NCBI GenBank assembly: GCA_028023455.1
Contig: JAQFVV010000141.1
Coordinates: forward strand, 2,339,843-2,403,842
Source of the DNA: Epiperipatus broadwayi
Taxonomy: Eukaryota; Onychophora; Udeonychophora; Euonychophora; Peripatidae
Direction of reading: 5' to 3'
Length of the DNA: 64,000 nt
Part shown: positions 46,855-62,804 of the stretch, in pieces
Numbering within the stretch: the first letter of the stretch is position 1
Layout of the letters: each line of letters begins with the position of its first letter
Translations under genes and position numbers: made by a program
Notes under the pieces: model-generated
The model's input: the letters and a program-made list of their open reading frames with translations, nothing else
The model's database searches: none
Told to the model about the DNA's origin: nothing

Positions 46855-47430
46855 TTTTAATGAATAATATATATGTCATGTAATGTTTACTACAACACTC
46901 TCACACAAGGAATGGACAGGTGTGTATCCACTTTTATCAACTTGTAAAAGAATGTAATTATATTATATGATCAAATGCTGGTAAAAAGAATATATGATCC
47001 ACAAAATTCATATTCTATGCTCAAACTGGACTTACCACTTAATCCAAATCATATACTCTTACATGTATATTTGCACTTCTTAAGTATATATGGAAAGGTA
47101 GTTACTATATTTAGTTGATAAGTGTCAAATTTACTCCTTTCACAACTTTAACACAAACCAATTAATTGGAAGTATATTATTTTCTATCAATCATTTGTTA
47201 AATTAAATATTAATCATATAATTAATAATATTTCTGTGGTGTAATTTTTACTACACTACTCTTCCACAAGGTAGGAAGTGATTTCACCGTTTAGTAACTT
47301 GGGAAGACATGAAAAAATAAATATTTGACAAAAAGCTAATGAAAAAAAATATGAATGATTTTCAAAATAAACATTTCAACCTAAGCTAACACTCATCAGT
47401 TAGCCCAGATCACATTCTGGTATACATATT
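46855..47430. repeat. Diverged tandem repeat, period about 365 bp
   Basis: Blocks around 46890 (TACTACAACACTCTCACACAAG) and 46995-47060 recur in order at about 47255 (TACTACACTACTCTTCCACAAG) and 47360-47425. A further partial copy of the inner part (CACAACTTTRACA ... GGAAGTATATT) occurs near 49710-49760. Identity is low, perhaps two thirds. Confidence 0.45.
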
Positions 47431-47552
47431 ATAACGGTTGGGGTGGATCAAATGTCTCACTGTATCTGCAATACAGGGTGCCACCAGGCTATTGGAATCT
47501 GGAAAAATTATATAGTAGACAAACAGATACATGCTGTTAAAGATCTAACTTT

Positions 47553-49620
<2,068 letters not shown>

Positions 49621-49891
49621 TATATATATATATATATATCCCATTACAATATGTTTATCATTATTCAATGTACAATAATAATGAATTACTATGTCAATTG
49701 ATAGAAACTTCTCACAACTTTGACATAAAATACTTGATGGAAGTATATTTATAATTTTTAAATCCTTTTATTGAAGTTAAATATTAGGTTTGTTTGTTCT
49801 GTTTTTATTAGTTAACTCATCAGACAGAGGTATAAATATTATTTTTTTTTTAATTTAATAACATTTTTGTTAACAAAATAATAAAATGACA

Positions 49892-49956
49892 ACAATTTTA
49901 AGCAGAAAAGTTATATATATATATATATATATATATAACTTTTCTGCTTAAATTGT
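49892..49956. repeat. AT-centred palindrome 3
   Basis: ACAATTTTAAGCAGAAAAGTT and AACTTTTCTGCTTAAATTGT are inverted arms (one-base length difference) around a pure AT tract. Confidence 0.93.
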
Positions 49957-49990
49957 TACAATATATATATATATATATATATATTGTAAC
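49955..49990. repeat. AT-centred palindrome 4, GTTACA/TGTAAC
   Basis: GTTACA, an AT run, then TGTAAC: adjoining LTR-type end motifs facing each other across the tract. Confidence 0.93.
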
Positions 49991-50670
49991 TGGACAAGGT
50001 CATCCAACCTCTTCACGTCGGTTGTAACTATTTCCTGATGAGCATGTTGCAGGAAGGAACTATCAATTGGTATTCCCCAATACAGCTGTTATTCTGCCCC
50101 TATAACAATATTTCCTGCTCATCAGAGGATGTAGCACCATAGAGACTGGAAGCATCTAGAAATTTATCTGTTTGGTTTCACAAACAGCGCCACTAGATGT
50201 CCATCTCTCTACAACATTACTTACCATCATCTGGTTATGCTGAACATAGCTCAGGAGGCATGAGATTCTTGTGAACTAGTGCACAAATGGATGAATGATG
50301 TAAATGGAATTGACAAATGATATTATTTATTTTGAAACAACAATTTTATTTAACAACAATGTGAATTAAAGTCCATAAAGAAGAAGAAAAGTTTGCTGAC
50401 AGTCTCTATATGTGCTGTCTTCCTAGCCATGTGCACAGTATGGATGTTTTCTTTTTGTTCCTGAGTGAGAATTGGCCTTCTATGTTCAAAGCTTCCTCAT
50501 ATGCATAGATATGTATCCATGTGTATAGCAGTAATTAATTTATTTAGGTATCTTTAAGTGTTTATTCTATCCAAGTATTTTGAAGTATTTACTTTATCCA
50601 TGTATTGAGGATTATATGTTTTAATCCAGGAATCCTAAAGTATTAATTCTTTATTTTACATATCCTACAT
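49991..50670. other. No gene seen; fold-back near 50045
   Basis: CCTGATGAGCA near 50045 and TGCTCATCAG near 50118-50127 form an inverted pair. The first 230 bases are less AT-rich. No coding is recognised. Confidence 0.4.
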
Positions 50671-51050
50671 GTGTGGGTTTGAACCACTGATTCACAATAT
50701 CAATACCATTTGATGTCATTATTTGAAAGACATTATTTTATTTATTATATTCACGTATATAAACATTCAGTACATTTTGTATTCATTATTTGGAAGGGAT
50801 TTATTATTATTTCATATTCAGTGTGGTTTGAACCAATTTAAAGTTATTATTTGAAAGAGATTTATTATTATTTCTTAATTCACATATATAAAAATTCAAT
50901 ACATTTTGTAATCTATTTGGAAGAGATTTATTATTTGATATTCAGTGTGGTTTGAACCACTTATCCATCATATCAATGTATTTTAAAGTCATTATTTGAA
51001 AGACATTATATTATTTAATATATTCACATATATAAACATTCCCTTAATTT
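50671..51050 (+). repeat. Imperfect tandem repeat, three units
   Basis: Units start with GTGTGG(G)TTTGAACCA at 50671, 50821 and 50945 and share ATTATTTGAAAGA, TTCACRTATATAAA and TTTGGAAG-GATTTATTATT blocks. Unit lengths are 150, 124 and about 106 because of internal deletions. Confidence 0.85.
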
Positions 51051-51054
51051 AAGT

Positions 51055-51416
51055 ATGTGTGATTCCAGGGGCAATTTATTCTATCAAAGTTTTTATTTTT
51101 TTATAAACTCGGGATCATTATTCAGAATAAATCATTTTGTTTTCTTATTATTTGAAAGCATTTTAATAATCAATCAATCAATCCAGAAAATGACATTTAT
51201 TAAATCATGGATTATTTTAATAAACATATCTTACAAAATATTTTTATTTCATCCATTATTTCACTGCCTTCCATTTTTAAATATATTTCCCTTTTGTATT
51301 ACTTATAATCAATTAATTTAAATACAACATTTCATTATGTCATAAATTAATTTAAGAAATGCAATTTGTGAAATATTTTTACTTATCATAATAGGTTATA
51401 AAAGCTGTACAATTTT
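51055..51416. other. No gene seen
   Basis: An 88-codon open frame at 51055-51321 is Phe/Ile-rich with no recognisable domain and is probably chance. Confidence 0.4.
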
Positions 51417-51424
51417 CCTACCTG

Positions 51425-51468
<44 letters not shown>

Positions 51469-51477
51469 CAGGTAGGA
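51417..51477. repeat. AT-centred palindrome 5
   Basis: TCCTACCTGAACA and TGTTCAGGTAGGA, perfect 13-base inverted arms around a pure AT tract. Confidence 0.95.
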
Positions 51478-51480
51478 TAC

Positions 51481-51486
51481 AAAGGG

Positions 51487-51524
<38 letters not shown>

Positions 51525-51532
51525 GCCCTTTT
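51481..51532. repeat. AT-centred palindrome 6, overlapping the start of E1
   Basis: AAAGGGCACA and TGTGCCCTTT flank an AT tract. The right arm is the first bases of E1, so the left arm could be a trace of another E-type end. Confidence 0.93.
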
Positions 51533-52637
51533 ATATGGGTCACCATTTAAATTTTGTGCTAATCTAGTAGAAAATTTTAAATTTAAGAAGTATTTTAAAA
51601 TGTGTGATGTTGACTTTGCTTGTGGTAATGTTACCATAAGTTTAATTAAAGCAATCTATGAGTATTTGATGTGTGAATTGTGTTGATATTGAGAAGATAT
51701 TTAAGATGATGATGATTATGATGTAATACTGCATTAATAAATTTAATAACAAATGTTTGAAGCTAAAGTATGTAAAAGACAAGTTAAAATTAGACAAAGA
51801 TATTTGTTTAATTTAAAATATATGTTAAAAAAATGAATAGAAATATTTTAAATTATAAGTACTTAAATTGAGATTAATATTTGATTTTAATCATATCAAA
51901 TAATTATTTTGAAATCTGATATAATATCTTATTTATTTTAAAAATAAATATTTATTTTAAAAAAGCAATTGTTAAGTTATTTTTAGATTATGGGAAGCGT
52001 TTCTTGTATTGTAAAAAAAAACAGATGTTGATTAGAGATTCCCACACACATGCTTGGAAGCTTTCTCATAAAGTTGCAAAACTATTTTAAAATTATGTTG
52101 TGAAATTTATAAATAATACGCGAGTTATCATGAGATAAAAATAAAGATATTAATGTAGAATATTAAATCTGATTTTTAAAAATATTGTCTTAAAAATATA
52201 ACGTATTTAAAAAGATTTAGTTTATTTTAAATGATCTTATAAAAGTTAAGATTTAAATCAAGTGAGAAAGAATATTTTAAAATGTTTGATAGATTTGAAT
52301 AAGTCATTATTTTATTTTTAATAGTGTGTTAGTAAATATGTAAATAAGCTAGAAAGTTTGATTGTTTAAATGTACCAATCAGATAAGGAGTTTCTGCCAG
52401 TGTAAAAGTTGGATTCAATTGTTGAGGGGGGCTCTCTGTAATTAAATTTCTAAGTTAATCGTGCTATTGAGAAAATAGCTAAGTAAATTTAAAAACGCTC
52501 TTAAAAATCAGTTGTAAAATCATAAGAGTGTCATTGTATATAATTTTATAATTTTTAAATGATAAGTATGCAGTAGAAACTTAATAATTCCCTATTGGTC
52601 TTCTCAATATCGAAACTCAGTTTACGTACAAATAATC

Positions 52638-52772
52638 ATGGAAACATCACGTATTGTAGAAATATATCAGAAACTTTATGCTAGAAAAATAACAGACGCT
52701 GGATTAGTACATAAAACCATGAGATGGAGAAAAGTAATATTTTGGACTATAAATAGTTTTAAAAAAGTTTAA
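52638..52772 (+). CDS. Short ORF in E1, 44 residues, METS start
   Basis: A small basic peptide with METS at the start, KLYARKITDAGL in the middle and KVIFWTINSFKK at the end. E2 has a matching ORF in the same position with identical METS, LY, TDAGL, KVI-WT and FK residues. Codon comparison shows most changes are amino-acid changing and few are silent, so purifying selection is not supported. It could be a leader ORF, a first exon, or chance survival. The family is unknown. Confidence 0.4.
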   Translation: METSRIVEIYQKLYARKITDAGLVHKTMRWRKVIFWTINSFKKV

Positions 52773-54805
52773 ATTACTATTGTCTATTATAGATAGATAT
52801 TTAAAAGAAATATGAATATTTCTATAGAAAGAAAGTATTTTGCAGATTTTTAACAAATAATATGTATATCTTAAGTAAAGATATAAGAAGTAGTAATTTT
52901 AATAAATACATGCCTTGTTAAGTCTTTGTGCTTAAAAGACTAAATATTGACGATTTGAAAAGGCAAATAGATTATAAATATGATTATTTAAAATCATAAT
53001 ATAATAGAATTATTCTATTGAAGTAATCTAAAACGCTGGACGTTATAGATGGAAAAATAGATTCTTACCTAGATATATTGTTTTGAAAAATGCGCAAGTA
53101 ATACGTGGACGTCCAGGCTAAACCAAATTGGGCCAAGCTGAGTTAATGGAAGTAGTTAAATGAGAATAATTCAACAGTTATAAATTAATTTGGAAATAAT
53201 AGCTTTTGAACAATATTTTATAAAGAACTGGATCCAGAAAGAGAATTTATAAACTATTTTTTTTTAATTTTATTTTGTTTTCTTGGGGAACTTATTTTTT
53301 ATTTTTAACACAAGAACGTTACCATTATTTTATAAACTTTCAAGAAACACGTGATACAACGGAACAGGAAATAGTGTTCTATTGACTTTATACGTAGGAT
53401 ATTTGTTAGAACTTTTATGGTAGAACAAAAGTCGTCACTGGAATACGTAATATAATCTTTTGTTTTATTTATTTAACATAAAATTTAAAATATTATTAAA
53501 CTATTAAAAGTAGGTTAGGTACATTTATTAAATAATAACTTAAAAGTAATATAATAATTAATTACATAAATTTGTTTTTATAATTAATATAACACGGAAG
53601 ATTCTAATGAATGTTTATAAGTAAAAATGTGAATGATTTTTATTTTATGAAGCTGCAAATTCCGAAGAATGCTGGATAGCAGATTGGACATTATTATTAT
53701 TATGGTAAAAACATTGTATAATGATTTTAATGAATTTAATATATTTTTTTTTTTAGATCAACCAAATATTATGCTTTGTGGAATGAATGTATAGATATTT
53801 TAAGAAAACACATACATTATATTGACAACGAACTTTATTAAAATATGCATAAGTTTTAATTTATAATGTCAACATGATACAACATTACGTAAGAAGCTTA
53901 GAAATAATTATATGATTCTTTCATAAATAAATTTTGATATTTTATTAGGTTATAGTATTAGAATTATATTTATTCTTTATTTAGGTAATTATTTTATTAT
54001 TTGCAAAATAAGAATAGATTTGAAAAGACTCTATTTTTTTTTGTATTTTGTTTTATTAAATAAGTTAAGTTACGTTATGGGTAGAAGCTTATATTTGGAT
54101 TGAAGTTTATTAAGTATAAACGATGTAGTATAGGTAGTTTAGATGATAAATATTTTATTTAAGGCTGATGTTTATTTTCCGGAAATTTTAGATAAGTTTA
54201 GAATATGTTTTATAGATAAAAATTTATTAGAAAGGATTAAAAGAACACATTAAGTAAAGTAATGATTTTACACAGAAAAGAATCATAGAATTTATCTAAG
54301 GTAATGCTTTATGAATTTGAAATTGATAAATGATTTAAATAATAGTATTTGAACAGTATAGATATGTAATGCATATTTGATAAAACATATAACAGGAATT
54401 ACATTGAGTAAAGTATAATTACAGTCAATTATTTGTTTTACATTACAAAGATACATTAATTTTATAAAGCCATTAAGCAATATTAATAATAAAGTAAATA
54501 TATGATGATACATTATAAATGGTAATACTTAATTGATGTAACTATTTAATTAGTAGAGCTTCATTGTTTACACATGCTACATAAATAATTTTGACATATA
54601 TTATTGTTTGTAATGGAAGTTTATTAACATTTATTTTAAAAATCTAAGTTTTTGAAAACATACTATAATATTATTAGTATAGTATTTGAAGAATGTATAA
54701 TTGCTTGTTAAGCACATGAATTAGTAGCAGTATAAACCTCTTGTATTTGTAATTTCTTATTTTATTTTGTTTATTTTCTTAAATTCTAAAACTGTAAATA
54801 GTGTA

Positions 54806-54837
54806 AATAAATTTTATTTGAAGTTATTGTAAATAAA
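54806..54837 (+). terminator. Poly(A) signals of E1
   Basis: Two AATAAA hexamers, followed by a GTGTGTCGAG stretch that could act as the downstream GT-rich element. Conserved in E2 and E3. Confidence 0.5.
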
Positions 54838-55727
54838 TTTATTAATTTGTTTTAAAAGTGTGTCGAGTTTCATTATTTTTCACCACAGCATTTTGACCTC
54901 AGATGATTTGAAATAAACATAATATTTGCACAAAATGAATTTGTTATTATTAGTTAGAATTGAATACCATATTTGCTTAACATTATTTTATAAGAATTGA
55001 TTGACATGAACATAAATATTACAATGGTCATAAGATGATTATAATGCACATTATAAGAATACAATATTGTCTATTGTCACAGATTATTAAGTATAAGATT
55101 TTGATCTATTTTAAAATAAAGATACCATATGAAATAAAAGATATACATAGGATTGTTTATTCATTTAATGATTGATTATATAATAGAGATAGATAAGAGT
55201 AAATTACACTCCAAGATTAGTATTATTTATTATTATTATTGAAATAACTTAGGTGTATTTAAGTTTGATATAAAATCCCACATCATACTTATTTACATGA
55301 GTTATTATTATTTTAAAACAGCTTAGAAGAACCTGAGATTATTTAATTATGTTTTAAGTTAAAAGTTAGGAATTATTTTAGTATTATTAAAGATAATTTA
55401 TTTCATTTAAAAGTCATAAGAATGCTATAGATATAGTGGTAAGATAATAAGGTAGTGGTAGTATTCTTATGCCATTGAGACAGTATCTTAGGAGATATTG
55501 ACTCAGTGTAAATCTGCTTATTACTTTGTAACTTTACTTCGCAGTCTCATAATTTTATAAATACTTATTTAATTGGTATAATCTAGAACTATATTGATTT
55601 TGATGATTGATAATAAATTTAATTAAGATATAATAATATAAAAGTATATTAAAGATAGATATGCAAATTTAATTAAGCATAATAATGTAACTGAGCTAGT
55701 TGTATTTTAAACTATTTTATATATCAA

Positions 55728-55765
55728 GAAGTAAGGGTACAATATATATATATTGTACCCTCACT
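55728..55765. repeat. AT-centred palindrome 7 at the E1/E2 junction
   Basis: AAGTAAGGGTACA and TGTACCCTCACTT meet around a short AT run. It is the centre of the ~8.5 kb E1/E2 inverted repeat. Confidence 0.95.
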
Positions 55766-58713
55766 TCTCGATATATGATATAATTTAAAATAAGACTAGC
55801 TCAATTAAATCATTATGCTCAACTAAAATATGTACAACTATCTTAAATATATTTTTATAATATTATAACTTATCAGATTAATATAGTTCAATATAATGTA
55901 CTAATTAAATAAGTATTTAATTAAAATCATGAGACTGTGAAGTGAAGTTACAATTGGTAATTGAATTTACATTGAATCAATGTCTTTCCAAGACACTGTC
56001 TCAATGGCATAAGAATACTATTACTTCTAATTATCTCATTACTAACTCTACAGCACTCTTATGACTTTTATAAATGAACTATCTTTAATAATAATAGATA
56101 AATAAATCTCAAACTTTTGTTAAGGAAATATAATTAAAACGATCTCAGGTTCTTCTAATTATCTTAAAGTAATAATAATTCGTGCAGATAGGAATGATAA
56201 GGGATTTAATATCAAACCTAAATACACCTAACTTATTCTAATAACAATAACTAATAATAATAATCTTTAGTGTATAGCTTAATCTTATCTATTGGATTAT
56301 ACCATTAATCAATAAGAAAAATAAGTAAGTCATATACATGTCTTTCATTTCCATATAGTATCTTAATTTTAAAATAGATCAAAATCTTATAATTTAACAA
56401 TCTGTGGCAATAAATAATCTTATACTCTTATATTGTGCATTAAAATTACTTTATGACCATCATAATATTATATGTTAATGTCAATCAATTTCTATAAATT
56501 GTATTAAGAAAATATTATGTTTCTTTCTCAAATAATAAAATAATAAATTCATATTGTGCAAATATTATGTTTATTCCAATTATCTGTTGTCAAATGCTGT
56601 GGTGTAAAATAATGAACTCGACACACTTTTAAACAACTTAAACAAATTTATTTACATCAACTTTAACAAATAACTTATTTACACTATTTACATTTACAAA
56701 TGGAACTAAAGAAAATAAAACAAAATAAGAAAAATAATAATACAAAATTTTACACTGTTACTATTTCCATAATCATAAATAGATAATTTATACATTTATT
56801 AAATGTTCTATCAATAACATTTAATTAAGTTTATGACTTTAATTTTAATAAACATCATTTGTCATCAGTTAATACAAGAAAAGGTTTTATGTGATATATC
56901 ATTCGTGTAGCATATATGTAAATAAACAAACTTTAATAAGTAAAATGCTATTTCACTTAAGTCTTATTGCTATTTATATTATAATGTACAAGGATGTATT
57001 CCATTTACTATCAGTATTACTCAAATATTAATTAATGTATAAACTGATATAACTTTGTAATATAATAACAATTATTGATTATAACTATTTATGTCCTTCC
57101 GATGTAATGTCATACCACATGTCTTATCAAAATATGCAATACGTATATGTTCTTTTAAAACAATATTTAAAATTATTCAATAATTTCAAATTTTTATAAA
57201 GTATTATATTAAATAAAATTCTATGATTCTTTTCTATTTTAAATCATTACCTTTCTTTACTTGTTATTCCTATTCCTTCCTAATAAACTTCTATCTACAA
57301 ATATCATTTTAACCTTATTTAACTTCAGAAACATAGATGACCAATTTATAAAAAAATAATATTTATCCAAAATCTCTTATACCTCATCATCTATATACGA
57401 TAAGCCTTCAATCAAAATATAAATTTCTATGTAAAATTAACTTACTTCTCTAATAAAAAATAAAAAATAAAATATAGATTTTATATACTTCTTACTAACT
57501 TGAAAAGAAAAATAAATAACTTACACTAATAATAAATCTAATTCCTAATATTGTAACGAAAACATTAAAATTTATTCACGAAAGAATCATATAATTATTT
57601 CTAGGTTCTCATATTACGTTGTACTAAATTTACATCATCAATTTAAAATATGCATATTAAAATAAAACTGCTATTATTAATCTTATGCGTGTATATTATT
57701 TAAATATCAATACATTCATTCAATAATCATATAACATTTGGTTGATCTAAAGAAAACATAGTAAATACATCAAATTATTATTATCACATAATTTTTTTAC
57801 CATAAATGATACTTTAATGTACAGTCCGTCATACGATGTCCTCCAGGATTTCAGTTTTACAAAATAATTTCACATTTACACTCAACAATTATTCTTTAAA
57901 ATATTACGTGTTGTATAATTATAAAATAAACTTTATGCAATAAAATGTTATATTAATATTTAGTTTTTTTTTAAAAGATGTAAATGTACCTTTCCTATCT
58001 TTAATAAATTAATAATTAATTAAATATTTATGTTAGTTAATAAATAAAACATATTACATAAAATCCAACGGTGTCTTCTTCCCGCTATAATTGTTCTTTT
58101 TCCTAGGCACAAATTTTCACCAAACATTACTTCCTTTTCCGGTACATCACGTGTTTTTTAAAAGTTTTATGAAATAAATGAAAAACGTTTTTTTTTTTTT
58201 TTTTTTAAAAAAATAAAGAAAAGTCAGTTCCACCATAAAACAAAAATAAAATTAAAATAGTTTATAGGATCCAGGTTCATTTTTTTTAAAAAAAAAATAT
58301 TATTTAAAAGTTATTATTTTTAGCATTAGTCTATAATTTATAAAGTTCTTGTTTAATTATTTTAATTGATTTGGATATCCACGTATATTTGATTTGCACA
58401 TTCCTTAACAGATATTTAGGTAAGATTACTTTTAGAGTCTTCTGTACGACCAGCGTTCAGACTTTAATAATATAATAATTTTTACTTATAAGTATTTCTT
58501 TACCCATTAAATTTCCAATTTATTTGCCTTTTAAAATTGTCAGAATTTAGTCTTTTTACACCATAAAGACTTAACAAGGCAAGTATTTATGTAATCATTA
58601 TTATTTACCATCTTTATTAAGTTATATACTTAGATTTATAATTTACAAATACTTTCTTCATAAAGAAGTATTTCTCATTCTTTTAAATATCTGTTTTATA
58701 AAATTAATTACCA

Positions 58714-58845
58714 TCAGCTTTTAAAATTATATAAAGTCCAACGTATTACTTTTATGCATCTAATAACTCTCCTAGTTAATCCAGCATCAGTTAAATTTTT
58801 AGTATAAAGTCTCCAATACATTTTATCCTCATACGATGTTTCCAT
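58714..58845 (-). CDS. Short ORF in E2, 43 residues, METS start
   Basis: Counterpart of the E1 ORF at 52638: METS, then RLYTKNLTDAGL and KVIRWTLYNFK. Upstream in-frame codons extend the open frame to 58908, but the shared METS start with E1 argues for the internal ATG. No known domain. Confidence 0.4.
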   Translation of the reverse strand: METSYEDKMYWRLYTKNLTDAGLTRRVIRCIKVIRWTLYNFKS

Positions 58846-59064
58846 GACTATTTGATAGTAAATTGAGCTTTGATCAAGACGATAGGAAATTATAATTAAA
58901 ATTAGCACTGCATATTTGTCGTATAAATTATTTTAAAAAAAACTGCTCTCTTATAATTTTAAAACGATTTTGAGAGCGTCTATAACTACTTAGCTATTTC
59001 TAATAGCACACTTTACTTTAAAAATTTCAATCACTATTCCCCTCCGAACAATTGAACCTTGGTT

Positions 59065-59100
59065 TTATACCCGAAGAAACTCCCAATTGATTGGTAAATT
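59065..59100 (-). promoter_or_regulatory. CCAAT/TATA promoter of E2
   Basis: Minus strand: ACCAATCAATTGGGAGTTTCTTC, then GGGTATAAAACC. The E1 counterpart reads ACCAATCAGATAAGGAGTTTCTGCCAGTGTAAAAG, so the spacer is conserved as well as the two boxes. Confidence 0.6.
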
Positions 59101-60037
59101 AAACAATCAACTTGCTAGCTTATTTACATATTTTACCAACAAGACAGAATTAAAAATAAATAATGACGTATTTAATATTTATTATTTACCACATTATTAA
59201 ATTCTTAAATTAATCTTTATCGTTTATTTAAATCCATTAAACATTTTTTTAAAATATTCTTTCTTACTTAATTTCATTTTTAACTTTTATAAGATTATTT
59301 TTATAAACAAATTAAGTCTATTTTTATTCGTTACGTTTTTTTTAAACAGTATTTTAAAAATCAGATTTAATATTTCACATTCACTATTTTTATTTTTATT
59401 TCGTGATAGCTAATATAATACTTATAAATTTTTATAACAGAATTTTAAAATAGTTTTGCAACTTTACTAAAAAAAACTCCCAAGCATGTGTGTATGTGTC
59501 TAACTAACATCTGTTTACAACACTACTACAAACGCTTGTAATAATCTAAAAATAAACTAACAATTTCATTTTTTAAAAATAAATATTTTTAAAATAAATA
59601 TTATCTTATAACAATTTTAAAATAATACTTCGATATTATTAAAATCAAATATTAATCTTCCATTATGTACTACTAATAATTAAAACATTTATATTCACTT
59701 ATTAAATATTAATCTTTATCAATAATAAATATATGCATTTAATTTTAACTTGTCTTTTAAAAACTTTAACTTTAAACATTTATTTATTAAATTTATTAAT
59801 GAAGTATTGGTCATGGCCAGTTTTTCCAACCATATACTATTATCATTCCCATTGAAACGTCTCTCTCAAACATCAGCACAATTTTCACATATCAAATACT
59901 CATGAATTACTTTAATTACACTTTTTAAAAAATTCTTATAAATAAAATTAACATCATATAGCTAAATATATCTTAAATTTAAAATTTTTTAAATAGATTG
60001 ATACAACAATTTATGGAGACCCATACAAAAGGGCACA

Positions 60038-60141
60038 ATATATATATATATATATATGTGTGTGTATGTGTATATATATGCAGTTATATAGTGATATATA
60101 TATATATATATAGCAGATATATATATATATATATATCTGCT
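60038..60141. repeat. Complex TA/TG microsatellite and palindrome 8
   Basis: TA and TG runs, then AGCAGAT and ATCTGCT as inverted arms around a TA tract at 60112-60141. Confidence 0.9.
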
Positions 60142-61490
60142 GGTTCCAGAGGCAATTCATTCTATCAATTTTCCAATCAATGAGGGGTTCTGAGAGCTTG
60201 ACAAGCCAATGAGCAATTCACAGGCCTTGATTCATTTTACTACATAGCTGAACCAAGAGAGAAAGAGAGAGAGAAAACTTTTTTTAATTATTCAGCCATT
60301 TGAAGATATAATATTTTAACCATTTGTTTCTTCATTTATTCTTTTATTAGTTATAAGTTCATTCTTTTTTATTGTTCACTGTTCTCCATGCTTTGTTGGG
60401 CTAGTAATCTTATAATATCGATTTTTCTAATAACAGTCTTGATGCATCCTGCTGTAGGTCTGCTACAAAAATCTCTTAAGCAATCTCTAATCCCCTAGTT
60501 ATCTCCTTATGCTTTTGTTGGGAACATATTCTAATGACTTTTATCTAATGTTTTTGGAAAAACAGCTATTGATTGTTAAGCCCATGGCAATCTTTATTTT
60601 TTTATTAATCGTTAATTACAGCCTTCTTTTTGATAATCTGTAAACTTTAATAAACTTTTGCCAAATATTACATTTTAACAGCACTTTTAATATTTTAAAG
60701 TATTAACTTTTAAATTGCTGTCATCTCTTTATTTCCCCATTTCAACTTTTATTTTTGAAACTGTATTAGCTTTTTTTTATTATTTTATCTCGACAGATTT
60801 AAATTGGGGGGAGGCTTCAAATTATATATATATGAAACAACCCGATTGTTTCAATATATATATATATATATAGTTATGCACACATATTAAATATGATATA
60901 TACGTAAGCATTATACATATCAATTTACTATAAAATTATCTACTGATAAATTTTATAATTTTACAAAAACACAAACAATCATTGATTTACCGCACACCTG
61001 CCCATAAAGAAAACACACCAAAAAACTGCATATCCTGCAACTACAAAATGACAAAAGTGCATCAAGGTAATGTGATAACAAAAAGCTGGCACCGTAATAA
61101 TTATGGTATTTTATAGCTAGAATGATTTTTCTTATAGATAAAATATACAATAACATCATATCAAATAATAAACATCTCAAGTTCTTATATTTAAATCGTA
61201 TGTTCTTATTTAATCTAAGGTTCTTATTAAAATCTCAGAATATTATTAAAATGTAAACACTAAGTTCTAATTTTCTCTAAATATTAAGTTCTCATTTTAT
61301 CCACATCTTAGGATTTCATTCATACTAGATACAAGAAGCAATTATTTTTCTTAACACTTAAATATTACTAAATGAAATAACTTAGATTCTTAATTCATAA
61401 GATAGATTATTATCTTTGTATTTTTTATAATCTTATATTTCATTTTTAAAGTGAATGAGAAAACAATAATAGAATGTTATATTTTATTTG
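60142..61490. other. No gene seen
   Basis: AT-rich, with a GA-rich run near 60258-60275 and short AT tracts at 60824-60833 and 60855-60871; the latter lie on either side of a GAAACA/TGTTTC inverted pair. The minus-strand frame at 60953-61180 has no recognisable domain. Confidence 0.45.
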
Positions 61491-61560
61491 GGACTATTTC
61501 CATCATCTTATATGCGTATAGAATGGCTCTAACACGCATATAAAATGATGAAAATAGTCC
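61491..61560. repeat. Fold-back hairpin with ~27-bp stem
   Basis: GGACTATTT..ATCAT.TTATATGCGT pairs with ACGCATATAA.ATGAT.AAATAGTCC around a loop of about 15 bases, with two small mismatches. Pairing weakly extends outward. Confidence 0.85.
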
Positions 61561-62596
<1,036 letters not shown>

Positions 62597-62745
62597 AGTT
62601 GAGAAAAACTATTACATAGATGTTCTTGTCTTGAACATTCTTACATAATAAATATGCACTACAAAAATAAAACTAAAGGGTAAAATGGATGGTAATAAAT
62701 CAATGGACACCTGGTTACATGGCCTGGAAATGCCAAAATAAGCCA

Positions 62746-62749
<4 letters not shown>

Positions 62750-62800
<51 letters not shown>
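62750..62800. repeat. (CT)n microsatellite, about 51 bp
   Basis: Uninterrupted CT dinucleotides, the only long CT run in the window. Confidence 0.97.

Positions 62801-62804
<4 letters not shown>

Larger units (their letters stand above)
51522..55741 (+). mobile_element. E-family element, copy E1 (4.2 kb)
   Basis: Begins TGTGCCCTTTTATATGGGTC and ends AAGTAAGGGTACA, both against AT tracts. It aligns in reverse complement with E2 throughout, diverged by roughly a fifth by eye, and with E3. Internal order: about 0.85 kb, CCAAT/TATA-like pair (52376 and 52403), short ORF (52638), about 2 kb AT-rich, poly(A) signals (54806 and 54832), GTGTCGAGTTTCATT, about 0.88 kb to the end. No polymerase, integrase or transposase is found. 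Confidence 0.8.
55754..60037 (-). mobile_element. E-family element, copy E2 (4.3 kb)
   Basis: Minus-strand copy. Its start (plus 60037 backwards) reads TGTGCCCTTTTGTATGGGTC and its end (55754) GAGGGTACA. Promoter: CCAATCA near 59095 and TATAAAA near 59065-59071. Short ORF at 58714-58845. Poly(A) hexamer near 56647-56652. It lies tail to tail with E1, sharing one AT run. Divergence from E1 is far above what an assembly duplicate would show. Confidence 0.8.

Noticed and set aside
50040-50130. CTGATGAGCA...GGAA text as a hammerhead ribozyme
   Set aside because: CTGATGA is present but no stem II leads into a correctly placed GAAA on either strand; it is better described as a simple inverted pair.
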